The position numbers and the translations under genes were made by a program. This document shows, in pieces, positions 61,124-64,000 of a stretch of DNA of 64,000 bases (position 1 is its first letter; the number at the start of each line of letters is the position of its first letter). Under the pieces are notes generated by a model. It had not been told where the DNA came from. It searched no databases and saw nothing but the letters and a program-made list of their open reading frames with translations. Source of the stretch: Rhodobiaceae bacterium (GTDB taxonomy: Bacteria; Pseudomonadota; Alphaproteobacteria; Rhizobiales; Tepidamorphaceae); the NCBI GenBank assembly GCA_020637895.1, contig JACKJP010000017.1:15108-79107 (forward strand). Direction: 5' to 3'.

Positions 61124-61981
61124 ATGCCCATCGATTATCCCGCGATTCTCGCGCTCAAGGAAACCGGCAAGAGCTTCAGCTACACGGACCGAGATACGAT
61201 GCTCTATTCGCTCGGTATCGGGCTGGGTTCAGATCCGATGAACGAAGCCGAGTTGCCGTTCGTCTACGAAAAGGATCTGCGCGCTGTGCCGACGCAGGCG
61301 ACGGTGGTTGCCTGGGGAGCGGGCGTGGCTACTGACAAGCTTGGCGTCAATTACAAGCTCGTGCTGCATGGAGAGGAAAAGACGATTCTGCACCGGCCGC
61401 TTCCTCCAAAGGCAAACCTGATCGCGGATAGCGGCGTGGTCGAGGCCTACGACAAGGGTGAGGGCAAGGGTGCGATCATTGTCCGCGAAACCATATTGCG
61501 TGACGCGGACGACGGTGAGTTGACCGCCACTCTGCTGCGCACGGTCGTCGCACGGGGCGACGGCGGTGCCGGCGGCAGCACCGAACCCACGCCTCGGCCG
61601 CACCCTATTCCCGACCGTGCGCCGGACAAGGTTCTCGAATACCAGACAGCGGGAAACCAGGCTGCAATTTACCGGCTGTCGGGCGACCGCAACCCGCTGC
61701 ATATCGATCCCGAACGAGGCAAGGCAGCGGGTTTCCCGGGGCCAATCCTGCATGGGCTGTGCACTTATGGCTTCACTTGCCGCGCGGTGCTCGAAGCATT
61801 TTGCGACTTCGACACGGATCGTATCGCTAGCCATCGGGCCCGGTTCTCGTCACCGGTTTTTCCGGGAGATACACTCCGCATCAAATTATGGAAGGAAGGT
61901 GGCGACGCCATTTCTTTCGAGGCGGATGTGCCAGGCCGAAACGTCACGGTCATCAAGAACGGCTTGACCACGTTGCGATAA
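61124..61981 (+). CDS. MaoC-like (R)-specific enoyl-CoA hydratase (hydratase 2)
   Basis: 285 residues, two hot-dog folds. The C-terminal half carries the complete hydratase 2 motif YRLSGDRNPLHID with Asp188 and His193 and a following GPILHGLCTYG. The N-terminal half is the non-catalytic hot dog that accommodates bulky acyl chains. It makes the (3R)-3-hydroxyacyl-CoA that the HSD17B4-type SDR just upstream can oxidise. The 27-bp gap holds a GGGTCAGGAACAGAGGGACAGG purine stretch; co-transcription is likely. Confidence 0.93.
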   Translation: MPIDYPAILALKETGKSFSYTDRDTMLYSLGIGLGSDPMNEAELPFVYEKDLRAVPTQATVVAWGAGVATDKLGVNYKLVLHGEEKTILHRPLPPKANLIADSGVVEAYDKGEGKGAIIVRETILRDADDGELTATLLRTVVARGDGGAGGSTEPTPRPHPIPDRAPDKVLEYQTAGNQAAIYRLSGDRNPLHIDPERGKAAGFPGPILHGLCTYGFTCRAVLEAFCDFDTDRIASHRARFSSPVFPGDTLRIKLWKEGGDAISFEADVPGRNVTVIKNGLTTLR

Positions 61982-62039
61982 GCATGGGAACGGGAAGTGC
62001 CCCCCAATCCACTATCGACCGAACTTCGGCGGAGGCAGC

Positions 62040-62804
62040 ATGATGACTGAAGGTCACAACCGAGTGGCTATCGTCACCGGTGCTGGAAGCGGCATCGGGC
62101 GGGTTTGCTCGATCGGTCTGGCCAAGGCCGGCTTTTCGCTTTCACTGCTTGGACGCAATGCGGGCCGACTTGAGGAAACTGCCGCAATCATTGCCGGAAA
62201 CGGCGGCAATGCCTTGGTCATCCCCACGGATGTCACTCGCGAAGACGACGTGGAACGTGCATTCCTGCAAACCGTCGACCGCTTTCATCGCTTGGACCTG
62301 CTGTTCAACAATGCCGGCACTGCGTCGCCCAAGGCCGAATTCGGCGATGTTGAAATGCGCCATTTTGCGCGAGTTCTTTCAACGAACGTCACAGGCGCTT
62401 TCCTGTGCGCCCGTGCGGCTTTCCGTCTCATGAGCGCACAGGATCCGAAAGGAGGCCGCATCATCAACAATGGATCGGTTTCGGCGCAAGCGCCCCGCCT
62501 GAATGGCGCGCCGTACACGATCAGCAAGCATGCGATCACGGGACTGACGAAGCAGCTTTCAGTCGATGGCCGCGCGCACCGGATCGCTTGCGGCCAGATC
62601 GATATCGGAAACGCTGCGACGGCCTTGTCCGCTGCCCTAATCTCGGGTGTTCCGCAGGCGGATGGAAGCGTTGTCTCTGAGCCTGTAATGCCGCTCGAGA
62701 GCGTGGTCGATGCGGTGCTCTTCATGGCTGGGTTGCCACTCGAGTCAAACGTGCAGTTCATGACCATCATGGCGACCAACATGCCGCTAATCGGTCGTGG
62801 CTAG
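62040..62804 (+). CDS. Short-chain dehydrogenase/reductase
   Basis: 254 residues with TGAGSGIG, NNAG, a NNGSVS serine and YTISK, so the catalytic set is intact. The C terminus (LPLESNVQFMTIMATNMPLIGRG) matches a subgroup of oxidoreductases that lack the usual DGG end. GGAGGCAGC precedes the ATG. It overlaps the following Gfo/Idh/MocA gene, so the two proteins are produced together; they may act in sequence on an alcohol. The substrate is unknown. Confidence 0.89.
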   Translation: MMTEGHNRVAIVTGAGSGIGRVCSIGLAKAGFSLSLLGRNAGRLEETAAIIAGNGGNALVIPTDVTREDDVERAFLQTVDRFHRLDLLFNNAGTASPKAEFGDVEMRHFARVLSTNVTGAFLCARAAFRLMSAQDPKGGRIINNGSVSAQAPRLNGAPYTISKHAITGLTKQLSVDGRAHRIACGQIDIGNAATALSAALISGVPQADGSVVSEPVMPLESVVDAVLFMAGLPLESNVQFMTIMATNMPLIGRG

Positions 62805-63915
62805 CGGCAGCCGGCAAGGGAAACTGCGCGTAGGAGTTGTCAGCGCGAACTGGGGAATGCGGGCACACTTGCCGGCTTGGCATGCGACCGGGGATGCGGA
62901 AGTGAAGGCCGTTTGCACATCGCGCCGGCAAACCGCCGAGGCGGCAGCGCGACGATACGATGTGGAAACGCCGTGGTGGGACGCCGCCGCGATGTGCGCC
63001 GATCCCGACCTCGATATCATCGACGTGGGCACGCGCCCTGATTTACGGGCACCGATGGTCCTTGCCGCGCTGGCCAATCGCAAACACGTTTTCGCCGGCG
63101 CCAACTTTGCGCCCGACCTGGCAACCGCAAGGATTATGCGCGATGCTGCGCGCGAGGCCGGCACGATATGCGCCCTCGATTCGGTATTTCCTTGGCAGCC
63201 TGCTCACCGGGAAGTGAAGCGTTTGCTCGACGCGGGCGATACGGGCAGACCGGTTGCCGTATGCGCTCGGCTGCATATTAGTCACTTCGCGGCTCCCGGT
63301 GCGGGCGGCGCGGGCTGGAAGTGGTTCGGCATCCGAAAGCACGGAGCGTCCGCAATGCGCAATCTCGGTACACACTCGCTCCACCTCTTGACCTGGCTGC
63401 TCGGTCCGGTGGAAGCGGTCGCCGCGCAGGCAACGATCGCAAAGCGTCAATGGTATTTCCCCGATGGATCCACCGTGCGCCCCGAGGTCGAGGACACGGC
63501 ACATATTATGTTGCGTTTCGCTTCCGGGGTGATGGGCACGCTTTGCCTGAGCTGGTCGTCCCCCGCCAAGTCGGGATGGCGGATGGAGCTAACCTGTGAG
63601 CGATCGACACTGGTGACGATCGACGGGGCGGGTTTCCCGTGCGGCGCTCGGGTCCGGCTTTACCGGGGAACAGATGGTGGCCTGCTCTCGGAACCGGCTT
63701 CAATACCGTGTTCGGACGGGGTCAGTTTCGAAAGCCCGACACAAGTCCCGCAGATCCCCGATATTGCACACGCCGCTGCCCACATGATCAAGTCTATCCG
63801 ATATGGGGGCAGGGCACTTCCGGATTTCGAGGATGCGTTTCATGTAGAGGCGATCCTGGACGCTGCACGCCAAGCCGCCGAAACACGAAGCTGGATGGAG
63901 GTTGTGCGGTCCTGA
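62797..63915 (+). CDS. Gfo/Idh/MocA family oxidoreductase
   Basis: 372 residues from a GTG that overlaps the SDR stop by 8 bp. The N-terminal Rossmann domain has VGVVSANWGMRAHLPAW, where the usual GxGxxG is GVVSANWG, followed by DIIDVGTRPDLRAPM; the C-terminal alpha/beta domain contains GTHSLHLLTWLLG with the histidine pair typical of the family. The family oxidises or reduces sugars, inositols and related ring alcohols with NAD(P), and a few act on other cyclic alcohols. Its position in a lipid-like catabolic cluster is unusual. It is the last complete gene in the window. Confidence 0.87.
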   Translation: MASGSRQGKLRVGVVSANWGMRAHLPAWHATGDAEVKAVCTSRRQTAEAAARRYDVETPWWDAAAMCADPDLDIIDVGTRPDLRAPMVLAALANRKHVFAGANFAPDLATARIMRDAAREAGTICALDSVFPWQPAHREVKRLLDAGDTGRPVAVCARLHISHFAAPGAGGAGWKWFGIRKHGASAMRNLGTHSLHLLTWLLGPVEAVAAQATIAKRQWYFPDGSTVRPEVEDTAHIMLRFASGVMGTLCLSWSSPAKSGWRMELTCERSTLVTIDGAGFPCGARVRLYRGTDGGLLSEPASIPCSDGVSFESPTQVPQIPDIAHAAAHMIKSIRYGGRALPDFEDAFHVEAILDAARQAAETRSWMEVVRS

Positions 63916-64000
63916 ATTTGTTGAAAGGCAAATTACCGAGTCTGCGAGAAGGGCAAGTCCTTATCGGGCTGGGGGCTCTTCGGAAGGCCTAGTACGCGCT
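63916..64000. other. Right edge of the window
   Basis: 85 bp after the oxidoreductase. One short open stretch exists but lacks a start codon with a ribosome binding site and has no recognisable similarity. Nothing is called here. Confidence 0.5.

Overview
The window looks like a catabolic gene island of an alphaproteobacterium, most plausibly a sphingomonad (Novosphingobium, Sphingobium or Erythrobacter relatives). This is inferred from moderately high GC, two long TonB-dependent receptors of the sphingomonad catabolic type, and two cytochromes P450 that resemble P450cam (CYP101). Almost every gene belongs to CoA-thioester, short-chain dehydrogenase (SDR), P450 or uptake families. I count 10 SDRs, 4 crotonases, 3 aldehyde dehydrogenases, 3 acyl-CoA ligases, 3 P450s, 3 MFS transporters, 5 NTF2/SnoaL-like proteins, 2 acyl-CoA dehydrogenases, 2 thiolase-fold enzymes, 2 MaoC-type proteins, 2 TonB receptors, one TetR and one LysR regulator. 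No tRNA, rRNA, insertion sequence, CRISPR array or phage gene was seen.

Layout. 1-3377: a truncated crotonase, a DUF35 zinc-ribbon protein divergent from an Ltp2-like thiolase-fold protein, and an MDR reductase. 3599-12888: a tightly coupled plus-strand operon (two crotonases, a fused two-copy family III CoA-transferase, SDR, aldehyde dehydrogenase, kinase-like protein plus acyl-CoA dehydrogenase of the ACAD10/11 kind, SDR). 12954-21638: a minus-strand operon (nitronate monooxygenase-like, SDR, SnoaL, alpha/beta hydrolase, MmgE/PrpD, acyl-CoA ligase, MFS, crotonase). 22050-32300: TonB receptor, P450cam-like P450, amidohydrolase, second TonB receptor, SnoaL and an exported beta-propeller protein. 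32473-44763: aldehyde dehydrogenase, ligase, hydrolase, MFS, aldehyde dehydrogenase, a second type of P450, two SnoaL proteins and an MFS exporter with a C-terminal domain. 44876-51501: CaiC-like ligase, TetR, three SDRs, SnoaL, CoA-transferase. 51532-58542: acyl-CoA dehydrogenase, SDR, [2Fe-2S] ferredoxin, thiolase, SDR, LysR and a double hot-dog MaoC protein. 58903-63915: P450cam-like P450, SDR, hydratase 2, SDR and a Gfo/Idh/MocA oxidoreductase.

How the parts may work together (inference). TonB receptors and MFS proteins move a hydrophobic substrate or product; P450s with the ferredoxin hydroxylate it; SDRs and aldehyde dehydrogenases take alcohols to acids; ligases or CoA-transferases activate the acids; beta-oxidation and aldol-type cleavage shorten them. 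A terpenoid, norisoprenoid or sterol-like alicyclic substrate fits. No steroid-ring cleavage genes are present, so the substrate stays open.

The most interesting signal is non-coding. A 17-bp inverted repeat, consensus ACTGAYG-N3-CRTCAGT, occurs in intergenic DNA ahead of at least six transcription units: the crotonase/CoA-transferase operon, the amidohydrolase (two copies), the MFS exporter, the CaiC-like ligase, the TetR/SDR divergent gap and the P450 at 58903. At three of them it sits within or just after a recognisable sigma70-type promoter. I propose that the TetR protein at 46532-47179 controls these scattered units as one regulon.
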